Source: Brumimicrobium sp964585545
Lineage (GTDB): Bacteria > Bacteroidota > Bacteroidia > Flavobacteriales_D > Crocinitomicaceae
Length of the DNA: 64,000 nucleotides
Reading direction: 5' to 3'
Assembly (NCBI GenBank): GCA_964585545.1
Contig: CAZPDT010000008.1
Span: 62,001-126,000, forward strand
Within the stretch, counting starts at the first letter, position 1; every line of letters starts with the position of its first letter. Below, piece after piece: positions 44,922 to 54,201 of the stretch. Under the pieces are notes generated by a model, which searched no databases, had not been told where the DNA came from, and worked only from the letters and a program-made list of their open reading frames with translations. The translations under genes and the position numbers were made by a program.

Positions 44922-46166
44922 ATGACAAAAATTAAAGCTTTTAGAGCTGTCCGACCAGCACGCAGCAAGGTGCACCTCGTTGTTTCCCGAGCAGTTGCAG
45001 CATATAAACCCGATCTTTTAACAGCAAAATTAGCGACCAATCCTTATTCATTTATCCATATTATTCATCCTGAATTTTTTGAAAATGATGAAACCCGGAC
45101 ACAACCCAACACAATAGAGCGTTTTCTAAAAGTTAAGCACAAATATGAAGCATTTGTAAAAGAAGGTATTTTTATCCAAGACAAAAAGGAAGCCCTTTAT
45201 GTTTACCGAAAAACCAATTCTATGCATTCCTATTTGGGCGTAATTGGTGGAGCAAGTGTAGAGGAGTACAAGCAGAATAAAATAAAAAAACACGAAGCTA
45301 CTTTGGCTTCTCGGGAGACCATGTTTACCAACTATCTCGATACAGTAGGTTTTAATGCAGAGCCTGTTTTATTAAGTCACAAGAAGAGTAAACGACTCGA
45401 TCTAATCCTCTCAGAAATCATTAAGAAAACACCAGAATATGAATTCACTACTACTGATGAGGTTACCCATGAATTATGGATTGCCAATGAGGAGGAAGTA
45501 AGCGCCATTCAACACGCCTACAAAGAAATTGAAACCTGTTATATTGCCGATGGACATCACCGCTCGGCTTCTTCTGTTCGACTTCACGCACTTAAAAAAC
45601 AAAAATCAGATTACAGTCCTGATAAAAATTACAATTCATTTTTAAGTTTTTTCATCGATGAAGAACGATTAAACATTATGTCTTTTAATCGCTTGTGTAA
45701 ATCTTTAAATGGCCATTCAGAAAAAGCATTGATAGAAAAAATAGAAGCTCATTTTGATGTTCAAAAAATGAAATCACCCCATTTACCAAAGCAATTGCAC
45801 GAAATACAAATGTATATCGGTTCAAATTGGTACAAATTACAATTAAGAACAGACAAACACCCTAAACTCGATGCAGTGAGTAGCATTGATGCAGAAATCC
45901 TCACCCGATATATCTTATCACCAATTTTAGGAATAGCAGATTTAACGACGGATGATAACATATCTTTTCAAAGTGGCAAAAACAGTATCAGTGCCATTGA
46001 ACAATCTGTGCATTCAGGGGTTTATAAAGTAGGTTTCCTTCTTTATCCTGTAACGATGGAGCAATTAAAAGCAGTCGCTGATGAAAATGCGATTATGCCT
46101 CCAAAATCGACTTGGATAGAGCCGAAAATGCGCAGCGGTTTAACCATTTTTAAAATAGACGAATGA
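44922..46166 (+). CDS. DUF1015 family protein
   Basis: 414 residues without signal peptide. The conserved block CYIADGHHRSASSVRLHALK (near 205-225) and the start IKAFRAVRPARSK identify the DUF1015 family, a soluble protein of unproven function that is often encoded close to serine and phosphoglycerate metabolism genes in Bacteroidota. Here the neighbour is yggS, which overlaps its stop by four bases (ATGA), so the two are translated together. Confidence 0.93.
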   Translation: MTKIKAFRAVRPARSKVHLVVSRAVAAYKPDLLTAKLATNPYSFIHIIHPEFFENDETRTQPNTIERFLKVKHKYEAFVKEGIFIQDKKEALYVYRKTNSMHSYLGVIGGASVEEYKQNKIKKHEATLASRETMFTNYLDTVGFNAEPVLLSHKKSKRLDLILSEIIKKTPEYEFTTTDEVTHELWIANEEEVSAIQHAYKEIETCYIADGHHRSASSVRLHALKKQKSDYSPDKNYNSFLSFFIDEERLNIMSFNRLCKSLNGHSEKALIEKIEAHFDVQKMKSPHLPKQLHEIQMYIGSNWYKLQLRTDKHPKLDAVSSIDAEILTRYILSPILGIADLTTDDNISFQSGKNSISAIEQSVHSGVYKVGFLLYPVTMEQLKAVADENAIMPPKSTWIEPKMRSGLTIFKIDE

Positions 46167-46834
46167 TTGCGGAAAACTTACAACAAATTAAATCGGAGCT
46201 ACCAAAAGATGTTCAATTGGTTGCTGTTTCTAAAACAAAACCCAATTCAGCTATTTTAGCTGCCTATGAGGCGGGACAATATGTTTTTGGAGAAAATCGA
46301 GTTCAGGAATTAACACAAAAACAAGAAGAATTACCTAAAGATATTGAATGGCACATGATTGGACATTTGCAAAGAAACAAAGTCAAGTATATTGCTCCTT
46401 TTGTAAGCTTAATTCACAGTGTTCATTCTTTTAAACTGCTCAAGGAAATCAATAAACAAGGAAAAAGATTTGACCGAAGTATAGATGTATTGATCCAATT
46501 CCATATTGCAGAAGAAGAAACCAAATCGGGCTTTTCTATCGAAGAAGCAAAGGAAATGTTGGACAGTGAACATTTCTCCAACTATTCTAACGTTAACATT
46601 CGCGGTGTAATGGGAATGGCTACTTTTACTGATAACAAGGATCAAATCCGTGAAGAGTTTCGCTCCTTAAACCGCTTCTTCAAAACACTAAAAACACACT
46701 ATTTTAAAGATAACGAAGCGTTTTCAATCCTTTCTATGGGCATGAGTGGCGATTATGAAATTGCAATTGAAGAAGGCAGTAATATGGTGCGTGTAGGCAG
46801 TAAAATATTTGGAGAACGAGAATACCATAAATAG
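46163..46834 (+). CDS. yggS: YggS family PLP-binding protein
   Basis: Pyridoxal-phosphate homeostasis protein related to the N-terminal barrel of alanine racemase. The PLP lysine is in LVAVSKTKPNS (near 25), and FGENRVQEL, WHMIGHLQRNK, RGVMGMATF and LSMGMSGDYEIAIEEGSNMVRVGSKIFG are all family hallmarks. Length 223 is normal. Coupled to the DUF1015 gene. Confidence 0.96.
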   Translation: MIAENLQQIKSELPKDVQLVAVSKTKPNSAILAAYEAGQYVFGENRVQELTQKQEELPKDIEWHMIGHLQRNKVKYIAPFVSLIHSVHSFKLLKEINKQGKRFDRSIDVLIQFHIAEEETKSGFSIEEAKEMLDSEHFSNYSNVNIRGVMGMATFTDNKDQIREEFRSLNRFFKTLKTHYFKDNEAFSILSMGMSGDYEIAIEEGSNMVRVGSKIFGEREYHK

Positions 46835-46839
46835 CTTTT

Positions 46840-48918
46840 CTATAACCTTATCCTCAATTGCGCACCAAAATCACTCTTCACATTTCCTTGAATCTCCTCT
46901 GAGCCCGAACTGAGCGTTCCTTTTTGGTCGTAAACATATATTCCGTAACGGATCCATAAATCACAGCGTTCCTTCCAAAAGGTATAGCGCAATAAAACAT
47001 AAGCCCTACTCCCTTTATCAAAATATGTGGGAATACTAAAAACGTTTTGCAAATTGTATTCATATACATAAACGCGGGTATCGTAATTGTCTGTATTAAA
47101 AATAGAATATCCTAATGTAAATTGTAAAGGGAATCGTTTACTTCGATAAAGAATATTTTGTGTCAAATTATACCCTTTGTTAAATCCTTTGCTCTCACGT
47201 TGATCAGTAACAAAATCAACTCTAGATTTCCATTGCCAGCCTGAACCCAATTCGAATTTTACATTTAATTGGTATTTGCGTTGCTTGTACCGTTCCACAG
47301 GCCGCATATTTCCCTCATATTCAGAAGCATTAATCATCTTATCTTTTTCCCTCACTCTTAAGTAGGCTTCAAAATGAGTTGAAGGTCGATATTGCAATTG
47401 CCCAAGCACCTCATAGCCATCGCTAGGCTTATCTACTCTATACTTTAACCAAGGTGATTTAAAAAAGTCGACATAACTATTAATACTCCAGGCTTTATTC
47501 AATTTAAAAGAGCCCCCAAAATAAATCCCAGATTCATTAATGGTATTGCTTCCATCCCCAAAGCCTTGTGCATAAAAAGTATGGTAGTCCTTTGGATAGT
47601 GCCGATAAAGTGCTGATAGTTGTACTTTTCGTCCCAAGGCTACAGAAATCCCTTGTAAAAATGCTACTGATTTTGTGTCTCTGCTTTGTGCCACTTCCCC
47701 AAAAATGCTGATATTTCTATAGATATAAGAATAGTCGGCACTTAAACTCAACAATTCCTTTCCTTTAAATTGATATTTGTTTACCAATCGGTCATCACGC
47801 TGGTAATAGGTATCATAAGTTTGCTGAATTGCTGAAATCCCCACTTGAAAATTACGAATTTCATATTTAAAGTTGGCACCATAAATAAGTTCTTGTAAAC
47901 TGTTTTTACGTTCCAGTTCTGATGTTGTTCTGTGATAACCCGACATATTAATTGAAGATGCCATTCGCGCTGCTTCTTCTTCTAAGGAGTCAAGTTCTTG
48001 TATTGATCCATCAACTCCTTTATAAGATACCCAAGTGGTTAAAGAAAAGTCTTTTATGCCCACTTCTACCCCTGCACCTCGCATAAACCGTGTTTCATCA
48101 GTAGATGTATAGGATTTTAATCCATGTGGGTTCTTTCGAATAGAAGTTGCTTGAGACGTTTTACTAAAACCATATCCTGTCCACATTGCCAATCCCTGAC
48201 CAATCTGAACTTGATAATCACCAATTACAGCCTTTCTTAAATACTTTCCTCCTCCGTAATAGGCATGAAAACTATAAAAGTCAAATCCATAAGGCTGGGT
48301 TTCTCCAAAAATTTCCTCACCAGGATCTTTTTCCATAGTCACACCAATATCCAAATCATTTTTATGTGTATATCTCAGACGGGAATAAATTTTACTTGGG
48401 TCTCCCCAATAATATTTATTGCTTTCTTTCTTTTCCTCATCACTTACATTTTCATATCCCGCTTTTGGTTCTATATTCCTGATGTACCGAAAATAGCTTT
48501 CAAATTGACCTTCCTTTATATAAGTTTTAAAATTCAGCTTTTTCTTTTCCTCATCTACTTTAGAAACACGGACAAAAGGAATAATATTATCCAATGTCTG
48601 CAAATCCCAATACTCAAGGTCTTTCAACTCAAATAAAGTTTTAAAAGGGCCATTTTTATCTCTTGCTTGAAGCAAAGAATTGATTTGAAAATCGTTAATC
48701 ATCATCAACTCTTGAAGCTCTGCTTTTGTGGCGGTATTGAGGTTCAGTTTATGATCGTAATATTTATTCAGCACATCAAAAACATCTTCCAATGAGACGT
48801 CTTCAGCATCTAAATCTTGCGCAATAAACTCGACCCTTTGTTGAATAATTTCATCTTTGGTTTGTCCCAATAAAGCGGTTCCAACTACTAAAAATAATAT
48901 GAGAATGGAATATTTCAT
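46840..48918 (-). CDS. outer-membrane beta-barrel protein with N-terminal helix-hairpin-helix
   Basis: 692 residues. Signal peptide MKYSILILFLVVGTALLGQ, then a ComEA-like helix-hairpin-helix domain (about 50-115: LNLNTATKAELQELMMINDFQINSLLQARDKNG is typical, with positions near 57-90), followed by a long series of alternating aromatic beta strands ending LRIRL, which looks like an outer-membrane barrel. A DNA-binding type motif joined to a barrel raises the idea of DNA handling at the cell surface, but in Bacteroidota such proteins are simply uncharacterised. Its ATG overlaps the stop of the PorV-like gene by one base (TAATG), so the two are coupled. Confidence 0.82.
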   Translation of the reverse strand: MKYSILILFLVVGTALLGQTKDEIIQQRVEFIAQDLDAEDVSLEDVFDVLNKYYDHKLNLNTATKAELQELMMINDFQINSLLQARDKNGPFKTLFELKDLEYWDLQTLDNIIPFVRVSKVDEEKKKLNFKTYIKEGQFESYFRYIRNIEPKAGYENVSDEEKKESNKYYWGDPSKIYSRLRYTHKNDLDIGVTMEKDPGEEIFGETQPYGFDFYSFHAYYGGGKYLRKAVIGDYQVQIGQGLAMWTGYGFSKTSQATSIRKNPHGLKSYTSTDETRFMRGAGVEVGIKDFSLTTWVSYKGVDGSIQELDSLEEEAARMASSINMSGYHRTTSELERKNSLQELIYGANFKYEIRNFQVGISAIQQTYDTYYQRDDRLVNKYQFKGKELLSLSADYSYIYRNISIFGEVAQSRDTKSVAFLQGISVALGRKVQLSALYRHYPKDYHTFYAQGFGDGSNTINESGIYFGGSFKLNKAWSINSYVDFFKSPWLKYRVDKPSDGYEVLGQLQYRPSTHFEAYLRVREKDKMINASEYEGNMRPVERYKQRKYQLNVKFELGSGWQWKSRVDFVTDQRESKGFNKGYNLTQNILYRSKRFPLQFTLGYSIFNTDNYDTRVYVYEYNLQNVFSIPTYFDKGSRAYVLLRYTFWKERCDLWIRYGIYVYDQKGTLSSGSEEIQGNVKSDFGAQLRIRL

Positions 48919-49745
48919 TATTTATTGGGGTTGTAGAAGTCAACCATTAAAGAAACACCAGGTGTCCAGCCTAAAATTTGGTTGTATTGTGTAGCCAAAT
49001 CGAGTTTAACCCCTTTAAAATTAAAACCAAACCCAAATGAAAAGTCCATTGGAGCACCTTGTGCACCGACCCGAACATAAAGTAAATCTATGGGGTGGTA
49101 TTCAATACCTGCTCTTATCCTAGGGTTAAATCCAATTTCTGCTTCAACTTCACCTACAAGAAGCAACTGTTCAATCACCTGATAGGAAACGCCAAGTCTT
49201 AAGAGTGTTCCCCACCGTTCATCTTTAAAATCTGACAATTTTGATCGTCCCAAATTAACCACAGAAAATCCAAGCCTTACTTTATCATTAAGTTTTGCCA
49301 GCACTCCCAATTCTGCCGACACTCCATCCTTTCTTCCATAATAAGACGACCCAAAGCGCATCCCGAGATAATTAATTTGAACGCCTGCTGCAATTTTTTC
49401 TCCCAACTTCATGCTATAGCCTGCACCCGCACGGATTGTACGATAAGCATCATAACCGTAAAATTGTCCGCCTGCAGAAATAACACCAACTTTTAAAGGA
49501 ACCGCGACTGCAACACCTTGAGTTTGCAATTCTTTTAAGGCATATCTCGTTTGATATGAAAGTCCTGCTGCGCCTTTTTTCAAAAATCCTAGTGCTCCAG
49601 GATTATGGTGGTATGAAAGTACATTGACAAAAGTTACTCCGTTATTTGCCAAACCAAGTGACCGTGCACCTTGCGACATCCATCCCTGTGCATTTACGGC
49701 AACTGTAAATAACGTCATTAGGCCTCCGAGTAGAATTTTTCTCAT
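48918..49745 (-). CDS. PorV/PorQ-like outer-membrane beta-barrel protein
   Basis: About 275 residues. The ATG at 49745 is chosen since it gives the signal peptide MRKILLGGLMTLFTVAVNAQ; the longer frame would begin with TTG at 49766. Mature part has WMSQGARSLGLANNGVTFVNVLSYHHNPGAL, positions about 22-50, the pattern of UPF0164/PorV-like barrels, and regular glycine-rich strands. PorV-like proteins shuttle T9SS cargo or serve as channel partners; here it may assist the co-translated helix-hairpin-helix barrel. Confidence 0.78.
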   Translation of the reverse strand: MRKILLGGLMTLFTVAVNAQGWMSQGARSLGLANNGVTFVNVLSYHHNPGALGFLKKGAAGLSYQTRYALKELQTQGVAVAVPLKVGVISAGGQFYGYDAYRTIRAGAGYSMKLGEKIAAGVQINYLGMRFGSSYYGRKDGVSAELGVLAKLNDKVRLGFSVVNLGRSKLSDFKDERWGTLLRLGVSYQVIEQLLLVGEVEAEIGFNPRIRAGIEYHPIDLLYVRVGAQGAPMDFSFGFGFNFKGVKLDLATQYNQILGWTPGVSLMVDFYNPNK

Positions 49746-50153
49746 CTGTAAATTGATCAAAAACAAAATAAAACTTAATTAAATGATAAATTTATTGAAA
49801 TCATTCAGAAATCAAATGAATAATTGAAAATACTTATTTTTTTGATGGTTTTTATTTTAGGATTGGTGGGTTGAGAAGTTTTGGTTGGCGTTGTGGAGAA
49901 AATGGTTTACGCTTTGGTTTGTCGGGCTACGACAACCTTTCTAGAAATATTTTCCGTTGGGTTTACCGAATGTATTCCAATGTCTTCGGGAGTCAGGAGT
50001 TTTGGGAGTTTTCAAAGAACTGTGTCATCTGACTTCTCACTACAAATATAATCATCCTGTATCTCCCCTATCTCTTTTTACGAAATTTATGACATACCTT
50101 AACACCACCTTGCCATCTAAAATCTAAAATCTAAAATTAACATCATCAGTATC
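49746..50153. other. 408-base gap, no gene recognised
   Basis: AT-rich upstream part followed by a G/T-rich segment (49850-50000, with GGTTTTTATTTTAGGATTGG) that resembles words near 57850-57885. Short TCTAAAATCTAAAAT units are found at 50120-50140. No open frame or RNA is evident. Confidence 0.5.
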
Positions 50154-51827
50154 CTACCCTTTCAACATTTCTCGAACTTTTGAAAGACTAAATCCTACGG
50201 CTTGATCTACAGTTATCTTAGGAGGCAACACCAATTCATCAGGATTGATTTCAACGTTTAAAATTGCTGGGCCTTCTTCCTTAAAAAAATCGGGGAGAAT
50301 TTGGTCTAATTCTTTTGAATTGTGTGTTTTATATCCAATCATTCCAACCGCTTTTGCCAACAACATATAATCGGGATTATGCAAATCAGTTTGTGCTTCT
50401 GGATAACCCTCCACTTCTTGCTCTATCTTAATTAATCCCAACTTGCCATTATTAAAAACAATGATTTTTACAGGCAATTGGTATTTGACGAAAGTCAGAA
50501 GGTCGCCCATCAACATATTCAACCCTCCATCTCCCGACAAGGAAACGACCATTCTGTTGGGAAACGCCAATTGTGCTCCGATGGATGCAGGCATTGCATA
50601 AGCCATTGATGCTAAATTAAAACTGGCTGTAAAACGTTGTCCTTTTTTCATTTTTATATAACGCGCACCCCAAACCGTTACTTCACCTGTATCACAGGCA
50701 TAAATGGTGTTTTCTGGGGCATGTTTTGAAATTAAATGAGCAACCTTCTGGGGATGAATCGTGTCTTTAGTTCTACTCATCTCTGAAAAAGCCTCCGAAG
50801 CAAAATTCCATAGTTTACTGGGGTGACAAACTTCTTTAACAAATTCATTACTACTTTTTTCTTCTGTGTGTTTGAGCAAATAAGGAATGACCCATTCACA
50901 ATCGCCAACTATTGGAAATGCTTGAGCAACGCGTCGATTGGCATCCAATAATTTCCGATTGACCTGAACAACAACTACATTGTCATTGACCCAATCATGA
51001 TAAGGGAAGTCCGTACCCAGCATCAACAAAAGATCACATCCTTTCATGGCTTCAACACCTGCTCGATCACCCAAAAGCCCTAATCCTCCAGCATAATTTG
51101 AATGGTCTTCTGGAACTATGTCTTTTGCTTTTAAAGAACGTATAATTGGTGCTTTCAAATGTTTTGCTAAATCCAACAAATCGTCTTGAGCACCTCGTGC
51201 CCCTTCACCTGCAAAAAGTGTTACCTTTCCTGCCCTATTTATTTGTTGAGTCACCTTTTTTATACGATCCAATGAAGGCACCAATTGAGATTGGATATTG
51301 CTCATCTCAATATTGAATGTAGATTTTTGAACATTAGCACCTCCAATATCATGAGGGATGATTAAAATAGCTGGTCCTCTTTTCTCAAGCGCGGCATTAC
51401 AAGCAGCTAAAGCGATACGCGGCATTTGTTCAACGTTGATAACTTCCTCAACAAATACACCAACATCACTAAACAACTGCTTCAAGTTCACTTCTTGATG
51501 GTATTTTGACCCCATTTCTGCCGTAGGTACTTGTCCACAAATCGCCAGAACTGGAGCATTGTCCATCTTAGCATCATACAATCCATTGAGCAAATGAACA
51601 GCACCTGGTCCCACCGTTCCAGTACAGACTGATAGTTTTCCTGTTAATTTGGCTTGACACGAGGCTGCAAATGCACCTGCCTCCTCATGACTCACATGAA
51701 TGTATTTTACATCTTTGTCTTTTCTAAACACATCGATAAATGGATTGATTGCATCTCCTGGGACACCAAACAATTCTGAGACTTCATACCCTTTTAAAAT
51801 CTCTAATAGTTGCTCAAATAACTTCAT
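50154..51827 (-). CDS. poxB: PoxB-like thiamine-diphosphate enzyme (pyruvate:quinone oxidoreductase family)
   Basis: 557 residues with the three-domain layout of ThDP enzymes. FGVPGDAINPF and HVSHEEAGAFAA (activating Glu near 48-49) at the N-terminus, a central FAD/regulatory domain, and the ThDP motif GDGGLNMLMGDLLTFV ... FNNGKLG near 415-445. Closest in layout to PoxB, which oxidises pyruvate to acetate and CO2 with electrons to the quinone pool. The protein stops at about the point where the E. coli enzyme has its C-terminal lipid-binding peptide (ends VGFSLSKVREMLKG), so membrane activation may be absent. Acetolactate synthase is less likely from the N-terminal motifs. Good promoter at 51920-51950. 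Confidence 0.85.
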   Translation of the reverse strand: MKLFEQLLEILKGYEVSELFGVPGDAINPFIDVFRKDKDVKYIHVSHEEAGAFAASCQAKLTGKLSVCTGTVGPGAVHLLNGLYDAKMDNAPVLAICGQVPTAEMGSKYHQEVNLKQLFSDVGVFVEEVINVEQMPRIALAACNAALEKRGPAILIIPHDIGGANVQKSTFNIEMSNIQSQLVPSLDRIKKVTQQINRAGKVTLFAGEGARGAQDDLLDLAKHLKAPIIRSLKAKDIVPEDHSNYAGGLGLLGDRAGVEAMKGCDLLLMLGTDFPYHDWVNDNVVVVQVNRKLLDANRRVAQAFPIVGDCEWVIPYLLKHTEEKSSNEFVKEVCHPSKLWNFASEAFSEMSRTKDTIHPQKVAHLISKHAPENTIYACDTGEVTVWGARYIKMKKGQRFTASFNLASMAYAMPASIGAQLAFPNRMVVSLSGDGGLNMLMGDLLTFVKYQLPVKIIVFNNGKLGLIKIEQEVEGYPEAQTDLHNPDYMLLAKAVGMIGYKTHNSKELDQILPDFFKEEGPAILNVEINPDELVLPPKITVDQAVGFSLSKVREMLKG

Positions 51828-52140
51828 ATTCCTAATTTTTAATATAACATCTACAAGTTACGTCCTGTACCTGAAAAATCAAATTCAATTAACAGTTTTT
51901 ATCAAAAATCGCCATCAATCAAATTTATAGAAGCAAATACAAAAAATCAATTCTCGTAATGGATTTTAGAACTCCCCTTTGGAGATAAGCTTCTTTTTTT
52001 AACATTTATCCTCTTTCTAAACTACTTTTAATCGATTTCCTTGAAGGGAAATACACATCTCGATAAGAATTTCACACAAATCTTAGATACATAAAAAATA
52101 TTATGCGTACATTTAAATCATTTTAATAAAGAATAAAAAT
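51828..52140. other. divergent promoter region between poxB and the nitronate monooxygenase gene
   Basis: 313 bases containing the poxB promoter and AT-rich sequence upstream of the plus-strand gene (TACATTTA at about 52108 is a near match to the -7 consensus). A LysR regulator is encoded two genes away and may bind here, but no certain T-N11-A palindrome was identified. Confidence 0.45.
51920..51950 (-). promoter_or_regulatory. promoter of poxB
   Basis: Minus strand: TTG (51948-51950), 20-base spacer, TAAATTTG (51920-51927); a full match to the Bacteroidota consensus. Leaves a leader of nearly 90 bases. Confidence 0.65.
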
Positions 52141-53103
52141 ATGACCATAGAAGAATTAAAAGAAAGCCTAACCATCCCTGTCATTGCTGCACCAATGTTT
52201 ATTGTTTCAGGTACAAAAATGGTGATTGAATGCTGTAAAAATGGAATTGTAGGCACATTCCCTTCACTTAATGGAAGAACCAGTGAAGATTTTGAGAATA
52301 TGCTCAAAGAAATCACAACAGAGTTGGAAAACTTCGAAAAAGAAACAGGGATAAAACCTGCTCCTTATGGTGTTAATCTTATTGTCAATAAAACCAATCC
52401 CCGAGTGCTTCCTGACGCACAATTGTGTAAAAAATATAAAGTTCCTATTATAATTACATCTCTCGGGGCCTTAAAAGAAATTGTCAATGAGGTGCACAGT
52501 TATGGTGGACTCGTTTTTCATGATATTGTTAAAAAACGTCATGCTGAAAAAGCTGCCGAAGCTGGTGTTGATGGAATCATTTGCGTTTCTGCGGGTGCTG
52601 GAGGACATGCTGGAACTGCTCATCCTTTTGCTTTGGTACGAGAAGTAAAATCGTTTTATGATGGTGCAATTATTATGGCAGGAAGTCTCAATACAGGCGA
52701 AGAAGTTTTGGCCGCTCAATTGGCTGGAGCAGATTTTGCATATATGGGAACACGGTTTATCTCCACTCAAGAATGTATTGCTCCCAATGATTACAAGAAA
52801 ATGATTATGGATTCAGGAATTGATGATGTAATCTATACTGCCGGTGTTTCGGGAGTGAATGGAAATTTCTTATTGAAAAGTATCGAAAATGCTGGAATCG
52901 ATATCAAACAGAAGAAAGTAGAAGATTTCTCAAAATTATCTGGAGAAGATAGCAAAGCTTGGAAGGATATATGGTCGGCTGGACATGGCGTTGCTGGAAT
53001 TAAAGATAATCCATCCGTTCAAGAGTTGGTTCAGGAACTGAAAAATGGATATAAATCTGGAATTACCAAAGTAAAGGAGATTGAAGAGAAGTTGAAATTT
53101 TGA
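52141..53103 (+). CDS. nitronate monooxygenase family flavoprotein
   Basis: TIM-barrel FMN enzyme of the nitronate monooxygenase (2-nitropropane dioxygenase) family, 320 residues. Motifs: PVIAAPMFIVSG at the N-terminus, GVNLIVNKTNPR, DGIICVSAGAGGHAGTAHPF (catalytic/FMN region), IIMAGSLNTGEEVLAAQLAGADFAYMGTRFI across about 178-210. Members oxidise alkyl nitronates; FabK-type enoyl reductases are related, but the sequence lacks their usual context. The LysR gene follows after 12 bases and is probably co-transcribed. Confidence 0.9.
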   Translation: MTIEELKESLTIPVIAAPMFIVSGTKMVIECCKNGIVGTFPSLNGRTSEDFENMLKEITTELENFEKETGIKPAPYGVNLIVNKTNPRVLPDAQLCKKYKVPIIITSLGALKEIVNEVHSYGGLVFHDIVKKRHAEKAAEAGVDGIICVSAGAGGHAGTAHPFALVREVKSFYDGAIIMAGSLNTGEEVLAAQLAGADFAYMGTRFISTQECIAPNDYKKMIMDSGIDDVIYTAGVSGVNGNFLLKSIENAGIDIKQKKVEDFSKLSGEDSKAWKDIWSAGHGVAGIKDNPSVQELVQELKNGYKSGITKVKEIEEKLKF

Positions 53104-53115
53104 GTTTGTTTTATT

Positions 53116-54018
53116 ATGAATTTCAATCAATTAAAATACATAATCGCTGTTGACAAGCACAGAAACTTTGCGCGTGCAGCAGAAGAGTGTGCTATTGCTC
53201 AATCAACTTTAAGTAAAGAAATCCAACGGCTGGAAAAAGAGTTTGATATTTTGCTTTTTGACCGATCACGTCATCCGGTAACACCAACAATGAAGGGGAT
53301 TGATCTGCTGCATCAAGCCAAACTTATTTTAGATGAGTACCAAGCTTTTATTGATATTGCCGAGAAAAAATCCAATCGACCAACGGGCGATTATCATTTG
53401 GGGATTCTACCCCTGCTTGCTCCTTATCTATTACCATTGTTTATTCAGTCTTTGTCCAAAAAATATCCTGAACTCAATATCGCTATTCTAGAACTTACAC
53501 CACAAGAGATGGTCGATCATTTTGAACGTGACGAATTGGATGGTGCAATTACCGTTTCTCCCTTCATTAAAGATGGATATTACGAAGCTCCTTTGTTTGA
53601 GGAAGATTTTGTTTTATATGTTGGAAAAAAACACCCACTATCTAAAAAAGAAAGCATCAGTTGGTCGGAAATTCCAACCGATGAATTAATACTCCATGAA
53701 GGCTTTTATCATTATATGCACATTTCCGACGATATTGAAAAAGTATCCGATATTTCACTTAAAAACCTAAGCAATATTAACTATCAAAGTGGATCATTAG
53801 AAACCATTCGGAAAATTATTGACCGCAACGGAGGACTCACCCTATTGCCTAAATTATCTTGTATTTATATGGGGAAAAGGCGACTTGAAATGGTACATCC
53901 CATTATCAATCCTTCTCTCAATCGAACCATTTCCTTGGTTACTGCTAGAGGTTTTGAGAAAACTCGCATGACGAAAGTGATAAAAGAAGAGGTTCTTAAA
54001 GGAGTGAAAAAGGCTTAA
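53116..54018 (+). CDS. LysR-family transcriptional regulator, OxyR-like
   Basis: 300 residues with the N-terminal winged helix (MNFNQLKYIIAVDKHRNFARAAEECAIAQSTLSKEI) and the two-lobed effector domain from about residue 90. Of the residues typical of OxyR peroxide sensing I see only one Cys in the effector region (LSCIYMG), so peroxide sensing is doubtful. It probably controls the nitronate monooxygenase gene in front of it or the divergent poxB. A decayed C-terminal copy of a related regulator lies at 59850-59989. Confidence 0.92.
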   Translation: MNFNQLKYIIAVDKHRNFARAAEECAIAQSTLSKEIQRLEKEFDILLFDRSRHPVTPTMKGIDLLHQAKLILDEYQAFIDIAEKKSNRPTGDYHLGILPLLAPYLLPLFIQSLSKKYPELNIAILELTPQEMVDHFERDELDGAITVSPFIKDGYYEAPLFEEDFVLYVGKKHPLSKKESISWSEIPTDELILHEGFYHYMHISDDIEKVSDISLKNLSNINYQSGSLETIRKIIDRNGGLTLLPKLSCIYMGKRRLEMVHPIINPSLNRTISLVTARGFEKTRMTKVIKEEVLKGVKKA

Positions 54019-54125
54019 CCTCTAGTTTCTCTGTCCCCAACCGTTTTAACGGTTTACCCTTACTTCATCCTACTACACATCCAACCCAATCGCTTTTCGC
54101 CATAATTCCAATCGCTTTTGTGTCA

Positions 54126-54156
54126 TTGACTTGACCTTACATTCGCTCTATCTTTG
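54126..54156 (+). promoter_or_regulatory. promoter of the mmgE/prpD-comA pair
   Basis: TTG at 54126-54128, spacer of exactly 20 bases, TATCTTTG at 54149-54156. It overlaps the upstream in-frame codons of the next gene and therefore fixes its start at 54202. Confidence 0.75.
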
Positions 54157-54201
54157 TTCATACAAAAGAAAAGAATTATTAACCGATTAAAAATAAAAGT
54201 T

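Noticed and set aside
53116..54018. Peroxide sensor OxyR
   Set aside because: The N-terminus is OxyR-like in general form, but the two-cysteine redox pair cannot be made out, so only LysR family is claimed.
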